Notes under the pieces: model-generated
Told to the model about the DNA's origin: nothing
Seen by the model: only the letters and a program-made list of their open reading frames with translations
The model's database searches: none
NCBI GenBank assembly: GCA_003224785.1
Contig: QHZV01000215.1
Span: 23,864-31,056, forward strand
Direction: 5' to 3'
Source of the DNA: Acidobacteriota bacterium
GTDB taxonomy: Bacteria > Acidobacteriota > Terriglobia > Terriglobales > Acidobacteriaceae
Length of the DNA: 7,193 nucleotides
Position numbers and translations under genes: made by a program
Shown here: in pieces, positions 6,240-7,193 of the stretch
Layout of the letters: every line of letters starts with the position of its first letter
How positions within the stretch are numbered: the first letter of the stretch is position 1

Positions 6240-7193
6240 GACGCAATCTCCCGTATGAAGTCTGGCTGCGGTTTGGCGCCGGGCAGGACGAACGGCGCTG
6301 GCGCGAACAGCGATGCGTTCTGCTTGTACCAGGTGCAGATGTCCTGAACTATCGTTCGAACGTCTTTTTGCGGTGCCCAGCCGGTGTGCTGAGTGAATTT
6401 TGTAGAGTCGGTCACGTAAATTGGTTGATCACCGACTCGTGCCTGTCGAAAGCGATATTTCAAGCGCACGCGCAGATCACGTTCCAACATTGCAATGAGC
6501 TCCAGCAATGAGATGGTGTTGGTCTTGCCGCCGCCGATGTTGTAAACGTGGCCGGCGGTCTTTTCGCAATGTTCATAGGCCGCCGCGAAAGCTCGAACTA
6601 AATCCTGAACTGCCAGCACGTCGCGTATCTGGTGACCATCTCCATAGATAGAGAGAGCCTTGCGCTGCAGCGCCGAATAGGCAAAGTGCGCGACCCAGCC
6701 TTGGTCTTCGTTTCCGAACTGCCGCGGACCGGCGATACACGACATCCGAAACACTACGGTCGGGATCCCGAAGGTACGTGCGTAGTCATGGACATATTGG
6801 TCGGCGGTGCCTTTGGAGCAACCATAGGGAGAATAGAAGTCCAAAGGCTGCGACTCGGAAACGCCATCGCTCCCAAGCTGGGTTCCAAGATGACCGTAAA
6901 CCTTATTGGTCGAGGTGAACAGAATGAAAGGCCGGTTTCCACTCCTGCGCGCGGCTTCGAGAATGTTGAGCGTGCCTCTAGCGTTCACTTCGAAATCAGC
7001 GCGGGGATCATCGAGCGAGGTGGTGACGGCAACTTGAGCGGCGAAATGATAGATCTCGCTCGCCGCATACACGGCTTTGGCGACAGCATTTGCGTCACGA
7101 ACGTCGGCAACGGTTACCTTGAGCCGACCAGTGCCTTTAGCTAATTTCTGAAGCCACTGAACGTTATGTTCCACCTTTCGGCGGGAAAGATTG
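6236..7193 (-). CDS. NAD-dependent sugar epimerase/dehydratase, N-terminus outside window
   Basis: This is an extended short-chain dehydrogenase/reductase of the sugar-nucleotide epimerase type, predicted cytosolic. The visible 318 codons run in frame to the right edge. A GTG at 7174 could serve as a start, but it reads as an internal valine in NLSRRKVEHNVQWL, which matches the loop after the second beta strand. The GxxGxxG NAD loop must therefore lie beyond the edge. Counted from the first full codon, HFAAQVAVTTSLDDP is near residue 49 and LFTSTNKVYG near 91. The catalytic YxxxK is YGCSK at 123-127, inside SPYGCSKGTADQYV. SCIAGPRQFGNEDQGWVAHF and YGDGHQIRDVLAVQDLV follow, then YNIGGG. The SPYGCSKG and DQGWV features resemble CDP-paratose 2-epimerase (RfbE) relatives more than UDP-glucose 4-epimerase. 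It probably converts an NDP-sugar for the downstream glycosyltransferases. The exact substrate is not determined. The stop TGA overlaps the next start as TTGA. Confidence 0.92.
   Translation of the reverse strand, partial: NLSRRKVEHNVQWLQKLAKGTGRLKVTVADVRDANAVAKAVYAASEIYHFAAQVAVTTSLDDPRADFEVNARGTLNILEAARRSGNRPFILFTSTNKVYGHLGTQLGSDGVSESQPLDFYSPYGCSKGTADQYVHDYARTFGIPTVVFRMSCIAGPRQFGNEDQGWVAHFAYSALQRKALSIYGDGHQIRDVLAVQDLVRAFAAAYEHCEKTAGHVYNIGGGKTNTISLLELIAMLERDLRVRLKYRFRQARVGDQPIYVTDSTKFTQHTGWAPQKDVRTIVQDICTWYKQNASLFAPAPFVLPGAKPQPDFIREIAS
6248..6252 (-). promoter_or_regulatory. Ribosome binding site deciding a TTG start
   Basis: GGGAG on the minus strand lies eight bases before TTG at 6239-6237, inside the end of the epimerase gene. 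The resulting N-terminus MKFALVNPAW starts on the first beta strand of the B12-like domain, which supports TTG over any later start. Confidence 0.65.

Noticed and set aside
6632..7144. A 170-codon open frame on the plus strand
   Set aside because: It lies entirely opposite the epimerase, whose motifs are unmistakable, and its translation shows no recognisable domain. It is a shadow frame.
1..7193. CRISPR array, tRNA/rRNA, insertion sequence or phage genes
   Set aside because: I saw no regularly spaced repeats, RNA gene signatures, transposase or integrase motifs, or terminal inverted repeats. The window is almost wholly coding.

Overview
This is a single co-directional block of a bacterial chromosome with everything transcribed from the minus strand, so the reading order is from the right edge to the left. 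It looks like a glycan or surface-polysaccharide biosynthesis operon. The organism cannot be fixed from the sequence. The moderately GC-rich coding sequence, good Shine-Dalgarno sites and frequent TTG/GTG starts suit many soil bacteria. Acidobacteriota is a weak guess made on style alone.

In order of transcription the genes are: (1) an NAD-dependent sugar-nucleotide epimerase of the CDP-paratose/tyvelose-epimerase type, missing its N-terminus at the right edge; (2) a B12-binding-domain radical SAM enzyme with a CxxxCxxC cluster motif; (3) a GT4-type glycosyltransferase; (4) a CgeB-type glycosyltransferase gene that is broken by two separate frame changes; (5) and (6) two intact CgeB-type glycosyltransferases from different subgroups; and (7) after a 60-base gap, a small conserved protein of unknown function with a charged, serine-rich tail that runs off the left edge.

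Genes 1 to 6 are packed extremely tightly. The junctions are TTGA, a 13-base overlap, ATGA, ATGA and an 11-base gap, which implies one transcript with translational coupling. No promoter, terminator, RNA gene, mobile element, CRISPR array or notable repeat is visible. The promoter should lie beyond the right edge.

A plausible shared role (inference) is that the epimerase supplies an unusual NDP-sugar, the GT4 and CgeB enzymes build an oligosaccharide, and the radical SAM enzyme carries out a difficult carbon-centred modification such as C-methylation or epimerisation. The most striking local feature is the decayed third CgeB gene. Comparison with the two intact paralogues in the same operon shows that residues are missing at both frame breaks, including the conserved GF-S-P-x-x-R-x-F-E-A motif near the C-terminus.
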